Below, piece after piece: positions 21,866 to 34,185 of a stretch of DNA of 64,000 bases. Every line of letters begins with the position of its first letter. Position 1 is the first letter of the stretch. The stretch is from Heterotrichella gracilis (taxonomy: Eukaryota > Sar > Xanthophyceae > Tribonematales > Xanthonemataceae), in the NCBI GenBank assembly GCA_032358255.1, contig JAULBX010015753.1, positions 27,922 to 91,921 on the forward strand, written 5' to 3'. The notes below the pieces were generated by a model, which was given only the letters and a program-made list of their open reading frames with translations, did not search any database and had not been told where the DNA came from. The position numbers were made by a program, and so were the translations under genes.

Positions 21866-23248
21866 GGTGGGTGGGACCTGGCTGGGTTGTGGCGTGGAGT
21901 GTGGAGGCTGTGGCTTGCCACCTGCACAGTGTATGTTGGGTCAGTGCTTGCTGTTGGGTTGCCAACCGGAATACTCCCAGTACCGTATGATTGTTTATTA
22001 TCTAGTAAAGATAAATAGTCTATGTTGGTCGAGCGTTGCTGCGCATGTTTGTGGGTAATTATGCATGGGTTGGTTGCTGTATGCTGCTTGTACTGCAGCT
22101 GAACTGATAGGGGACAGAGGTCCCTGTGCGCACGCAATGACATTATAATGCATGTGGGCAACACATGCTTGCAATTGGTGGTGTGCGTCTCCTAACAGTG
22201 ACCATGCGTGCGGCAGACAAGAGTTTAAATTGCAAAGTAGCAGGTAAGTACGTTTTTTGGAAGGGGAAAAGAGGCCGGCGTGGGCCAGCATGCCGTTGCA
22301 CATGCGTGCAAATGATCTACATACATAAAGCTTTCCCCAAAAATATAAACAGTTCGGTTGGCCAACTATGTCTTTGGGGAGGTAAAACGCCTGTCATGCA
22401 TTGTGGGCAGCGCATGCATGCAAACGATATGCATGCATGTGCCAGCTGGAAGTGATAGCTATAAGCCCTAGGGCGCAATAGTCCCCTGTGCACGGACTCC
22501 CAGTGCAAGTCAAAAGCACAGAAGCCTGCCTCGGCCTCACCTGAAGGCTTAACCCCTCACAAGCACCACTCGGAGACTGTTGCACTGCTGCAAACTTCTT
22601 CCTTACTGCGATATTCACCCGTTTGACATTCCAAAGCCCAAACAACTATGTTCTCAGTAATTGTTAAAGACAGGCAGTAGCTTTTTCAAGGCAGGCGGTC
22701 AGTGAGAGCATACTTGTAAGGATGCCATTGGTCAACAAATGAATAACATTTTGGATAACAGCCAATAGCAAAAGAGAAACAATTTAGGTATGGTGGCACA
22801 CCACAGAGCCATACTCCATTTAGTCCTCAAATTGAAGCTCAAATTGAAGTAACCGTGGTATCCTTCACGTATGGCCATGGCGCCCTACCCATGAAGGCCA
22901 TGCGAGGCGGGATGCTAAGAGGCCTTACTGCAGACAAAAGAACATCGCCCGCTGACTGCATACTATTACAGTTCTAATTGCAAACTTCACTTGAGAAGTA
23001 TCATGTGACCACCGCAAAGGTATGGCATAAGGCGGTGTTTGACTTGGAAACCTTCCTTGAATCTGTAAATGTATTGTGTTCATGTGGCTCAGCACCACGC
23101 CACACCACTGCCAGTGGCACTGGTCCATCTTTTTGAACCCCAAGATAGCTACTCTAACAAGGTGCGCACTGCAGCAACCTGCCGCCCCACTTGCCCGCAC
23201 TCAATGACAGTGTCCAATGACACCACAACACCATGCCATCCCCCCCTA
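21866..23248. other. spacer F3-F4 with F3 leader exon and intron
   Basis: Holds the F3 leader intron (22540-21922, minus strand) with TGCATGCATGC clusters at about 22410-22440. The rest is F4 3' flank. No further gene is supported; the 100-residue open frames here overlap on both strands. Confidence 0.5.
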
Positions 23249-24864
23249 TCACTCCACCCTAAAGGTTTCCTTTTCAAACCAGGCTTGCACTGCCTCAATC
23301 TCCGCCGCATTGCCTCCCACCACGCTTGCAATCTCCAAGGGTTCAAGTGGCAAAACACCACCCCTGGGACCCAACGCCAGCTGGCCTTGACCCACGCAAA
23401 CGGTGTAGACCAAACCAGACCAGCCCCTTACGATCACCTTGACAATGCTGCCTAGCCAAGAGCCGGCAGAGAATGTGATGAGGCGAGGTGGGATGTTTTC
23501 CGGCAGCCAGAGGTCCAACACCCGCTCATAATTTGCTGTGCGGCTGGTCCCCAGGCACAGTGAACGCAATCTTGGCAGGGGGGGCAGGCTGAACGTCGCC
23601 GTGGGCCCGTCGCCACTGGATGACGCACCCACACCGCAGATGTCATCTGCAGCTCCGCCAATTGCGCCAGGCCAGCAAGTGCCCCTCAGAGGTCCATTCC
23701 AGGGTACACAGGCATGTGCAGGCGCGTGAGCTGGGTGAGCGGCTGCAACGCCAGGGGCAGCTGGGGCACGCTGGGTGCCATGTGCTCCGCATGGATGGTC
23801 AACTCCCTAAGGGAAGCTGGTAGCTCAAGAGATGGGATCGTCTGTGGCGTACGACTTTGGAAGGGCACTTGCTGATGATTAGATACCATGAGCGTGAGGC
23901 TGGTGAGGGAAGTGACGTTCGCCAACGGGAGCAGCTTGGGCAAGTGGTCGGACCTCATCACGAGAGTCAAGTCGCTGAGCCGAGGCATGCGCCCAAGGGC
24001 TGCCAACCAATCACATGCACCTCCCACGGGCTGCTGCCTGTCACAAATGCCAGTAAAGCTCAAATGGAGCTGGTCAGTGGTGGGAGGCAAGGCGGCGCGC
24101 GCCACCCACTTCCGGCGCATCATCCAATAGAGAAATCCAAGCTGGTGAGGAGCTGCAGGCTGGATAGTGCGCCCACTGCGGCTGCCATGGCACCCAGGCT
24201 GGGGTCATCCGCGTTGCTCAAAGTTAGCGCTAGAGATTGAAGGCCCGTGAGTGCGCTGATTGCTTGTGCAAAGGCGGCGGCCACTGCGGTATACTTTTTA
24301 GTGCCATAAATATTCCAGGTGACGCCCAGCGAGCGCAGGCTGGTGAGGCCACCCAACGCCTTGAGATCGCGCAGCATGATTTCCGTGCCCCGTGATATGA
24401 GGAGCAGACCGGCCAGGGACAGCAGGTGCTTGGTGCTGGCGGCTTGCGTGAGGGCCGCTTGCATATAGGTAGTCCATGTTGACGCCTAGGTCAAGGTGGC
24501 TGGTGTGACTCAGCCTAGGCTGCAGTGCCCCATGGCTGCTGTCTCCGCAGTCTCCGGTGCTGCTGTGGCGAGTAGCCTGGCTGCTGCTGGGCAGGACCTG
24601 GGTGCAGTCTCCCGAGGGAGCAGGACGGATGTCTGTACTGCCTGCCAGGAACCCCAACAACTGCCCCATACTATGATAGTTTGGTAGGTGGTCCGGCAAG
24701 GCTACACTCCGCCATGCCGCGCTGGGTCCCTGCAGGGCCTCGCGCCAATGTCTGCACACCGCCTGGGCACGCACACGCTCCTCCACAGGCAGCCGCCCCA
24801 GCACCTCCTGCAGGATGGGCTCTGGCAGGGAGTGGAGGGGGAATGGCGCTAGCTGGTCAGCCAT
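23249..24864 (-). pseudogene. F-box/LRR copy F4, disrupted by several frameshifts
   Basis: The family sequence is colinear from MADQLAPFPLHSLPEPILQE (ATG 24864-24862) to the terminal EIEAVQAWFEKETFRVE (stop at 23249) but is spread over successive frames: about 24864-24460, 24464-24121, 24123-23690 and 23632-23249. At least three indels are therefore needed to read it. The F-box and C-terminal blocks are well preserved, so the decay is recent. The leader intron is also retained (donor 25263, acceptor 24922). Confidence 0.85.
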
Positions 24865-26506
24865 GGTGGGTGGGACCTCGATGGGTGGTGGCCTGGGAAG
24901 TGGAGGCTGTGGGATTACCACCTGTACAGCACACGCGGGATTGAGCTGCGTAAGGGGCCTTCAGCGGCAGGTGCGAGTGGCGGGGGTACATGGGTAGGTA
25001 CTAATCCAGTATTACTACTACCCAGGACCATTAGTGATGGTGGGTTAGGGGCGCACTTTGTTGGCCACCACCCCTCCCTTTGAAAGTCTGTGGTTATCCA
25101 GCCATGACCAGCCATGTTGTGGCTGTCGCAGGACGCGAGCACCACGCAAGCATGGTGGTCAAGCTTTACACACGCATGCATGCACATTGATGCACATTGC
25201 TGTATGTGACCCCGTGCCTTGTTCCCTGTGGCAGTTCACTGTGAAAGTATGACCCCGCCTCACCTGAAGTTGAGTGGATATCTGGTTACGGCAAACGGGT
25301 GCCGACTAAGAGGAAGTTGGTAGCTCTACAATTGCTCAATTGTAGCACACTTGATGCCCGGCATACAGAAAGGGTGCAGTAAATACTGGCTAAAGCATAC
25401 TCAGATAAAAACCAATACGGTGGGAGCTTGATGTGAACTGCCTCCGCCCACCCAAATAGTAGCTGCTAATTACCCTGTGGACATGTGAAATTCATGATGT
25501 GATATGTCAGAAACTCCTGGAAAAAAGAAAACATGTACTACTTTCTCCAGTAGGTTATTTCCCATCATTACCTGCGGCAGTCTTTTTAAACTCAAAGTGG
25601 TACCCCGGTCCCTGGCAAAAACTGTAAGTAGCCAGCATTTAAATATAAATACAATCTGCAAGCTTTTGATGAGGTTTGCTGCAGTGTTGGTAGCCGCTAT
25701 CACACGATGTCACCACTAATATAATTGCGCCAGGACAGTGTCACGAAGCATGCATGTGCCTGCCAGAGACTTGTACGTGGTCAAAAAGGACCTGACTGGG
25801 ATGCATATTTTAATGGAATACGGTATGCAACCCAGTTGACATGCATCCTAGTTGACTATTATAATGGAACTTCGGCTCAAAGTCAGAGCTGAACATGTGG
25901 AGAGTGGTTACACCCAAGCTGTTTTATGCGTGAATTGTTACCAAGAAGGTCATGCAGCTTTCAGCAGTGCCAACAACGTGGTGGCATTATATTACAAGAC
26001 TGCAAGATTTGTATTCTAGCAATAATATTCAAAATAACCTGAAATAACACAACATTGTTCATTGGCAGCTCCTACATATGCCAGGCGACAACCCAAATCT
26101 CCCCCTCAATGGGAGGAATCTTTGACAGTCACAGTTGGTATACATGGTACGCACGTCAGCCATAACATGCAACACGGCAATTTTGCAATTTACTTCACGA
26201 TAAACTTCTAGCACTTGCCCAGAAATCCCACCATAATTTCACAATTATCGCTGCAACAGAATGAAATGGTTCCAAACTGTTCTGGCTTGTGCACGTCATA
26301 TACTGCCTGTAAAATATCATACAAAAATACAGTTATTATGAATGGAAATAAATCGTGCAACATTTTTGTGTGTATAAAAAGTTCTAGCAACCGCCGTTGG
26401 CCCCAGCCATAGCGATCACAATGCCAATCTACAATGCCACTCTGCAGTAGAACCATATGGTATCAACTACACGGCTCACAGTACACATTGTGCTGCCCAC
26501 CCCCCT
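24865..26506. other. spacer F4-F5 with F4 leader exon and intron
   Basis: Contains the F4 leader: donor CTTCAG|GTGAGG at 25263 and acceptor CTGTACAG|GTGG at 24922 (minus strand). 25300-26450 is AT-richer and carries no supported gene. Confidence 0.5.
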
Positions 26507-28150
26507 TCACTCCAACCCAAATGTTTCCGTGTCCAACCAGGCGCGCACTGCTGCAAACTCCGCCCTCATCTGCGCTGCATTTTCCAGCATCACGGCTGCA
26601 AACTCCATGGGATCATGACATGTGGCAAAGTCCCCGGGACCCCATGCAAGCTGGCGTTGGCCCTCGCAAACGGTGTAAGCCAACCCAGAAGGGGCCCTCA
26701 TCGTCACCGCCAATTTGCTCTCTGTGTAAGCAGCTTCGCCATGAAGCCAGCTCCTGTGATCCCGTAATGAGCTCTTGACCACTTTGATGAAGCGTGATGG
26801 GATGTTCTCTGGCAGCCAGAGGTCCAGCACCCATTCAGCAACCACCGTAGGGTTAATTCCCAAGGAAAGCGAGCGCAGCCTTGTTAGCGGGGGGAGGCTA
26901 AACGTTGTAGTGGCCGTGCTTCTGGACGACGCCGTGTCCCTGTATGCATCATCCAGGTACAGCTCCTCCAGTTGCGTCAGGCCAGCAAGCGCCCCTTGGA
27001 GGTCCATTCCTGAGGCGACTGGCATGTGCAGGCGCGTGAGCTGGTTGAGCGGCTGCAACGCCATGGGAAGCTGGGGCATCTGGGGGGACATTTGCTTCCC
27101 TTGGATGGTCAACGCCCCGAGTGAGACTGGTAGCTCAAGGGCAGGGATCATCACTGCATTCCGGCCTCGCACATCGTGACGATCCAGGCAGATGGTGAGG
27201 CTGGTGAGGGCAGTGATGTTGGACAGCGGGAGCAGCTTGGGCATGTCTTCAGACCCTAGCTCAATGGTCAGGTTGCTGAGCTGGGGCATGTGCTCAAGGT
27301 CTGCCAGCCACCCGTGACCAACTTCGCTTGGCCAGGGCGCACCTGAAGTGCTCATGCGGAGGGTTGACAGGCTGGCAAGTGGCGGGAGGCAAGGCGGTGA
27401 GAGCCACGCTTGGCTGCCAGGTGACAAAAAGTATATGTCCAAGGTAGAGAGGAGCTGCAAGCCGTAAAGTGCGCTCACAGCTGCTGCCAGTGCTCCAACA
27501 CTGAGGTCATCCACACCCCGCACGTGCAGTCTTATTTCCAGCTTCTGAAGGTTTGTGAGCGCGCTGAGTGCTTTGGCAAAGGCAACTGTCTTCGCCCTGT
27601 TGTTTGTACTCCCGTCGATTATCCACGTGAGGCGCAGTGAGCGCAGGCTGGCGAAGTCACCCAGCATTGTCACAACACGTAGCATGGTGGCGGAGCCTTG
27701 GGGGCTCAGAAACAGCCCTGACAAGGACTGCAGGTGCTCTGGGCTTGCGGCTTGCAGAAGTGGGCATGGCACTGCAACCCGGTTCAGGTCAAGGTGGCTG
27801 GTGTGGGTCAACCTTGGCTGAAATCGCCCTAGGCTACTTGCTCCTCTGCTGTTGGTCTGGGCCTGGGTGGCAATGCCTGAGGGAGGGGGGTTGTTGCCCC
27901 CACTGCCTGCCATGAACGCCGCGAACTGGTTCTGCTCTGTAGGGCGGGGGTGGTCTTGTAGGCCCTCCCTGCTTGATGCGGGGCAATTAACGCTACGCCA
28001 GGCGCCGCTGGGCCCCTGCAGGGCCTCCTGCCAGCGCTTGCACACCAGCTGGTCGCGCACACGCTCCTCCACAGGCAGCCACCCCAGCACCTCCTGCAGG
28101 ATGGGCTCTGGCAGAGACTGGAGGGGAAAGGGCACTGACTGGTCTGCCAT
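26507..28150 (-). CDS. F-box/LRR protein copy F5 (intact)
   Basis: A 547-residue frame from MADQSVPFPLQSLPEPILQE. F-box: VLGWLPVEERVRDQLVCKRW. The Leu-rich body contains LASLSTLRMSTSG, LSNLTIELGSEDMPKL and LTQLEELYLDDAYRDTASS. The C-terminal block ends EFAAVRAWLDTETFGLE. Unspliced, the frame is open 58 codons further upstream to 28324, but the leader acceptor CTGTGCAG|GTGG at 28208 lies in that extension. ATG 28150, shared with F3, F4 and F7, is therefore the likely start. The leader donor is CCAG|GTGAGC at 28449, making this one of the shortest leader introns (242 bp). F5 and F6 share the AYRDTA..SRS acidic loop and are the closest pair. Confidence 0.85.
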   Translation of the reverse strand: MADQSVPFPLQSLPEPILQEVLGWLPVEERVRDQLVCKRWQEALQGPSGAWRSVNCPASSREGLQDHPRPTEQNQFAAFMAGSGGNNPPPSGIATQAQTNSRGASSLGRFQPRLTHTSHLDLNRVAVPCPLLQAASPEHLQSLSGLFLSPQGSATMLRVVTMLGDFASLRSLRLTWIIDGSTNNRAKTVAFAKALSALTNLQKLEIRLHVRGVDDLSVGALAAAVSALYGLQLLSTLDIYFLSPGSQAWLSPPCLPPLASLSTLRMSTSGAPWPSEVGHGWLADLEHMPQLSNLTIELGSEDMPKLLPLSNITALTSLTICLDRHDVRGRNAVMIPALELPVSLGALTIQGKQMSPQMPQLPMALQPLNQLTRLHMPVASGMDLQGALAGLTQLEELYLDDAYRDTASSRSTATTTFSLPPLTRLRSLSLGINPTVVAEWVLDLWLPENIPSRFIKVVKSSLRDHRSWLHGEAAYTESKLAVTMRAPSGLAYTVCEGQRQLAWGPGDFATCHDPMEFAAVMLENAAQMRAEFAAVRAWLDTETFGLE

Positions 28151-29459
28151 GGTGGGTGGGAGAGGTTGCAAGTGGATGGTGGCTTGGAAGACTTGTGTGT
28201 TCGCCACCTGCACAGCACAATTGGGGTCACTTGTTGTTTCCCGCATCGCGGGGTTTGTGCACTGCAGATGAAAGCAAGCACTGCACTTTAAAGCAAGGTG
28301 GTTCCCATTTGTCAGACACTTCAAAGATTTACCTATAATATCAAAGTATCAGTGAAGGCAACAAAAGGGCCGCTGAATCTGGGAACAAACTGGAGGGGCG
28401 GAACAGCACATGCATGCATGCCGTTCGTCGGCATTGAAACTGGGCTCACCTGGACTCCGCGCTGGAGGTTGGGCTCTTCAAAAGACACGATAGAAATCCA
28501 ACTGGGGGATTCTAGCTGTTCAATCGGCGCTGTGTCAGCTGTTTACCTTCCTGACCTTTCTTCGCACCAAGCGACGGGGGGGCCCAAGCGACGGGGGGGT
28601 CCACAGACAGTCAACCAGCTGGTGTTTCAAGGGCCCTTGCACCCGTTTAAACCAAAGGCCAAAGGTCATGGCGCACATAATCGGAAGCGGTTTAACCTAC
28701 CAGTTCTTGCCATCGACTTGCAAGTGTATACCAGGGGGACTAGAATAGGTATACATCTGGTTCCTGCCCTGCATTATTTTTTATTTTCCCCTAAAAAATA
28801 ACAACGCAATGTCAGTTCCTTTTTGTTTATAAGACACTTAACATTTGAAGTGGTTTTCCACTGACATATCAGGAACTTTACATGTGATGGATATCTGGTT
28901 CCTACCCTCATCATGACAACTTTGATGCTCCCCGCACAATTAAAACCAACGCTAGCTATAGTTATAAATATATATTTATTTTAATTTCGAATCCTTGACT
29001 TTTCATATGTACAAAGCACTCAATGCCAATGCAGTGTTTTCCGATGGCATAGATCATGCATCTGTTCACTAGTAGGCCTTATCTTTTAGTACCAACCCAG
29101 CGGCGCATCGCGGGGCGTGAAGCTTTTTTTGAGCCAGCTCGAGCTGCAGCATGCCCCATTGGGAATCGTTTCAAACAATTACATACTATGGGAAGATGTG
29201 CGTTGACAGCGCAAGATTCTGCCAAGTCCCTTCTTACAACGTTGCACGCAGATGCAACTCCCAGGCGCGGGAGTGCCACTGGCTGAGCATGGTGGTCATA
29301 AAAGAAGTCCATGGAAAAAGTCCTTTCTTATGTATAAGCAATACCCCGGGCTGCCCCGGCCAACACACACGTCTCGCCGAGGATCTGTTTTCATAAGACA
29401 AGTACGAAAAAAAGGAGGAAAAAGGAGGAATTGACAAATTTTCACCGTAAACAATACAT
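28151..29459. other. spacer F5-F6 with F5 leader exon and intron
   Basis: F5 leader intron 28449-28208 (minus strand), including CATGCATGCATG. At about 28572-28605 there is a short tandem GCGACGGGGGGG(C/T)CC. 28780-29000 is AT-rich. No additional gene is supported. Confidence 0.5.
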
Positions 29460-31374
29460 TTATAATTGACCAACCCAATGTCTGTTCAATTCCAACCCAA
29501 AGGTTTCTGTTTGCAACCAAGTGCGCACTGCCTCAACCTCTGCCCTCACCTGCTCTGCATTGTCTAGCATCACGGCTGCAAATTCCAGAGGACCATGTGA
29601 TATCTCATAGTCCCCGAGACCCCATGCCAGCTGGTTTTGGCCCACTCGTATAGTGTAGAACAAACCAGAAGGGCCCCTCGTGGTCACCTTTACTTTGCAG
29701 TCATTCAACGACACTCCGGCATCACAATAACCCCTTACAAGTCTCCATGCAACGCATTGAATGCTCTCGGTCACTTTGATGAAGTGCGCTGGGATGATTT
29801 TTGGCAGCCAGAGGTCCAGCTCCAACTCAGAAGGCGCCCTGGGGTTGATTCCCAGGGGGAGTGAGCGCAGCCTTGGTAGCGGGGGCAGGCTGAACGTTGT
29901 GGCGACCTTGCTTCTGGATAATGCCGTGTCTCTGTATGCATCATCCAGGTGCAGCTCCTCCAGTTGCGTCAGGCCAGCAAGGGCCCCTCGGAGATCCAAC
30001 CCAAGGGCGACTGGCATGTGCAGGCGCGTGAGCTGGGTGAGCGGCTGCAACGCCAGGGGCAGCTGGGGCATGCTGGTTGAAAATTCATTCAAATAGATGG
30101 TCAACGCCCCAAGGGAGACTGGTAGCCCAACAAATTTAACCCTTCAGATTGATCGACCAATGGGGATGATGATACAACAATTAATAATTTCCAGTAAGCC
30201 AATGGGGATGATGATACAACAATTAATAATTTCCAGTAAGCCTCGTGCAGCTTCCCGTAGCAGCCTGTCCCTGGCAGAAGGGAGCTGCAATATCTCATGG
30301 CTTCGCACATCGTGACGAAGCAAAAAAAGCATAAGGTCGGTGAGGGCAGTGACATTGGATAGCTGGAGCAGCTTGGGCATGCCTTCAGATCTTAGTGTCA
30401 GGGTCATGTGGCACAGTTGAGGCATGTGCTCAAGCGCTGACAGCCACCCATGACCCATAGCCCTTGGCCAGGGAGCACCAGAAACGCTCATGCGGAGAAC
30501 TCAAAAGGCTGGCAAGGGGCGGGGACCAAGGCGGTGAGTACCATTTATCACTCCCGGGGGATCGAAGACCTAAATTCAAGCAGGTCAAGAGCTGCAGGCT
30601 GGACAGTGCCCCAACTGCTGCTGCCATGGCACCCAAGGAGAGGTCATCCACCCGCTTCATGTGCAGCTCCAATCCCAGGTTTTGAAGGGCAGTGAGCGCG
30701 CTGACTGCGCTTGCAAAGCCGCTAGCCTTTGCCCTGTCGTTTGTGCTCCCATCGAGTTCCCAGGTGAGGACCAGCGTGTGCAGGCTGGTAAGAACCCCCC
30801 AACACCATCACAGCGGGCATCATGGTGGCCGCGCCCAGGGGGGTTAGAAATAGGCCCTTCAGGGAATGCAGGTGCTTCAAGCTGGCTGCTTGTAGAAAGG
30901 GGTGCGGCGCTGCAACCCGGTTCAGGTCAAGGTGGGTCAACCTTGGCTGAGCTGCCCCGAGGCCCCTGCCACTGGTACTGGGGTGAGTAGCCCCGCTGCT
31001 GCTGGGCTGCACCTGCCTTCCATCGCCAATAAGCAGCTTGCTTATGAATGATATGAAGGCTGCAGCATGGCTGCTGGGCTGAGCAGCCACGTTGTTGTTG
31101 AATTGGACCTTTGTGCAATCGCCAGGGGAAGAGGGATCTGTGCCCCGCCCGCCTGCCAGGAACGCGACCAGCTGCTCCATATTAGGAGTGTTTGACAGGG
31201 CAGCAGGCAATAAAATGCTCTGCCATGCAGCGCTGGGCCCCTGCAGGGCCTCATTCCAGCGCCTGCATACCACTAGGCGCGCACACGCTCCTCCACAGGC
31301 AGCCACCCTAGCACCTCCTGCAGGATGGGCTCTGGCAGGGAGTTGAAGGGGAAGCGTACTCGCGGGCCATACAT
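29460..31374 (-). pseudogene. F-box/LRR copy F6, frameshifted and interrupted
   Basis: Family sequence is recognisable throughout but broken. The start region reads MYGPRVRFPFNSLPEPILQE and VLGWLPVEERVRA, then stops; the rest of the F-box (CRRWNEALQGPSAAW) is in another frame. The LRR body is split over frames near 30722, 30490 and 30430. A foreign-looking segment of roughly 130-150 bp interrupts it at about 30126-30280. The C-terminal block (30104-29460) is intact but has lost the family stop after ETFGLE and reads on to RHWVGQL. The leader intron is retained (donor GTAAGC at 31656, acceptor TGTGCAG|GTGC at 31434). Confidence 0.85.
30157..30240 (+). repeat. 42-bp perfect tandem duplication inside F6
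   Basis: 30157-30198 is repeated exactly at 30199-30240. The unit is AT-rich (contains CAATTAATAATTTCCAG). It sits in an insertion absent from F1, F3 and F5 and unlike the surrounding GC-rich coding sequence. Confidence 0.95.
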
Positions 31375-32569
31375 GGTGTGTATGACTTGGGAATGCAAGT
31401 GGGTTATTGGCTTGGAGGCTGTGGGTTCAGCACCTGCACACAGTGGGGCCAAGGTTGGTGGTGCATAGTTGGCAAATGTGCATCGTTGAAACCAGTTCAA
31501 TGCTCATCGCAGATTGAGCCAAAGCACCCAGGTGGTGTAAATTAGTTCATTGTCTCAATCACACGTTGAAGCAGTGGCAGGGCTGTCGCAGGGCGAAAGG
31601 TCTGCAATGCTTGTGGGCATACATGCATGCATGCCGAAGTATGAAACTGGGCTTACCTGGGAGATAAGTATACTTCACAGACACGATTGGGCTCCGATCA
31701 GTGCACAGCTCTTCCCCTTCCTGTACTTTGGAACCAGATGGGTGCTCCAGCTGTACCCACCTGAGCCTTCTTTAGAAAAAGGCTCAGTTTTTCACCAGTC
31801 ACGTCGTTACCCAGCACAGGTTTGCAACAAGACCCTGGCAACCGATGGGTGCACAGGAAAAGGTTGTGGCGCATACCAGCGGAGGTCCACAATTAAGTCT
31901 TATGGACGATATCGGTCGCCGTGTCGCAGTGTAGGCCTAGATCTTGCCGTACCTGCCAATATTTGGCAGTATTTATGATACCGCCCCTGAAAGTTTCCCC
32001 CAAATTTCTTTCTTAGGAATGATTAGGGTTTAATTTTATTTATATACTATTTTGCTTATAACAGAGTTGAATGAATTGTCACTCACTGAATGGTTGAGCA
32101 TGTCACACTCTGAGAGGGACTGCCTCTGTCCATCAACAGATCATGGGCTGGCAATTTTCTCACGCTGCTCAAGGTTTACATTGGCAGAAGCTCGAAGCTC
32201 GCTCCATTGCGCGCAATTGCAATGGTGGTCGTAATAATGGATTTTGCAAGGAAGTCAACGTGCACCCTACACCCTAAGCGGTATAAAACGAGCGACAAGC
32301 CGCTGAGGCACCACATTCGTAAAGAAAAGGAATACTTGCCAATCAATGAGTTTCACCATACTCACGCCCAAGAATCTCTGTGCAGCTGTGACATCCCCTT
32401 TCATGCAACCATTCCAGGAAATCAAATACCACATCATCACCACAACCCAAGAACTTCTACTTCCAGCCACGTGCACATTGCCGCAACATGTGCACTCACC
32501 TACTCCTTACTGCCTACCACCACATTTAATGGAATTCATGCAAGAAATTTCCATGTGATACTGTCCCCG
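31375..32569. other. spacer F6-F7 with F6 leader exon and intron
   Basis: F6 leader intron 31656-31434 (minus strand), with CATGCATGCATGC beside the donor. 31980-32080 is AT-rich. No independent gene is supported. Confidence 0.5.
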
Positions 32570-34185
32570 GGACCCCATGTCTGCTAGCTTTGATCCAGCC
32601 AAAGGTGCAACACAGTCAAGACGTGCCCCTCATTGTCACCCTTACTTTGCTGTCAGCCAAGCATACCCCCCTGTCAATAATATGTACTTAATTGTCCCGC
32701 CAAGCACTTGAAGTCACTTTGATGGAGGGCATTGGCGCGTTTTCTGGCAGCCAGAGGTCCAACACCCCCTCATAGGACGCCTCGCGGTGGGACCCCAGGC
32801 ACAGCGAGCGCAGCCTTGGCAGGAGGGGCAGGGTGAACGTCGCCGCATGCCTGTCTTCAATATACAGACAGCATTCATCATCCAGGTGCAGCTCCTCCAG
32901 CTGCACCAGACCAGCAAGCGCCCCTTGGAGATCCATGCCAGGGTACACAGGCATGTGCAGGCGGGTGAGCTGGGTGAGCGGCTGCAACGCCAGGGGCAGC
33001 TGGGGCATGCTGGGTGCCATGTGCTCCCATTTGATGGTCAATGCCCTAAGGGAGACTGGGAGCTCAAGGGAAGGGAGCTGCAGTGGCGTACATACATTGG
33101 TTCCGTACCTCACAGCCGGATTTTTGGACATAAAAAGCACAAGGCCTGTGAGAGGCGTGATGGTGGACAACACTAGGAGCTGAGGCATGCCATGACATCT
33201 TATCCCAATGGTCAGGTTGCTGAGCTGAGGCATGTCTCCAAGGGCTGCCAGCCACCCGTTGGCCACAGTGGTTGGCCAGTTATGTCTGCCAGAAACAAGG
33301 AGCCGGAGGACTGAAACGCTGGCCAGTGGTGGGATGAAAGGTAGTGAGTGCCAGTCAGTATTGCCGATGGAATCATACAACATCTCCAAGCAGGTCAGGA
33401 GCGGCAGGCTGGACAGTGCACCCACAGCTGCCTTGAGGGCGGCGAGCCAGCATGCATCCACCCACACCAAGCTCAGCTTCAAAGCCTAAGTGTGAAGGAA
33501 GGTGAGTGCGCTGATTGCTTTGTCAACAGCGACAGCATGCGCCACGCGGTCACTGCCCCACACTGTCCACTACACGTCCAGCGAGCGCAGGCTGGTGAGG
33601 GCCCCCAGGGCGCTCACAAACTTCACTGGGGAGGCACGCTCTTCTTCGTCACGAGCTGAACAGACCGAGACCTCTGATAGATTGCAGGTGCTTTGAGCTG
33701 ACTGCTGAAATGATGCGTGCTTGCTGGGTTGGGATGGTGAAGGGCCTTCCACCGAGGACGAAGTGGCTGGTGTGGGCCAGTCTTGGCTGCATTGGCAAAT
33801 AGCAGCTGCCTCCACTGTTGGTTACCCCGCTGCTACTGGGTTGGACCTTCCTACCATCGCCATACGGGAGAAGCCCGCGTGTCAGGAAGCGCACAAACAG
33901 GTCTTGCCAAACCCTGACGTACTCATAATGGCTGGCTGGGTTTGCAGTGGGGGTATCCAGGGACCAAGGCCAAGCCACCCTCCGCCATGCCGCGCTCGGT
34001 CCCTGCAGGGCCGGCCGCCAGCGCCTGCACACCGCCTGGGCGCGCACACGCTCCTCCACAGGCAGCCACCCCAGCACCTCCTGCAGGATGGGCTCTGGCA
34101 GCGAGTGGATGTTGGCTGACCCTCGAGCCTCTGGCAGAGGAGGGGAGGGGGGCTGGCAGGCCACGAGTACTAGCTGATCAGCCAT
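32570..34185 (-). pseudogene. F-box/LRR copy F7, disrupted
   Basis: Begins at ATG 34185-34183 (MADQLVLVACQPPSPPLPEA) with an intact F-box (LPEPILQEVLGWLPVEERVR then AQAVCRRW), but the frame stops near 33649. A second frame (33815-33570) covers the next short block. The main LRR body is open only from 33482 to 32688 and ends WRDN with TAA, where intact copies continue with DSKVTV. Decayed family sequence is traceable to about 32570 (CCCCGGGACCCCATG corresponds to the WGPG-type block). The leader intron is retained (donor CTTCAG|GTGAGC at 34608, acceptor CTGTGCAG|GTGG at 34253). Confidence 0.82.

Noticed and set aside
28151-28324. 58-codon N-terminal extension of F5
   Set aside because: The conserved leader acceptor falls within it and paralogues start at MADQ, so the frame is open by chance before splicing.
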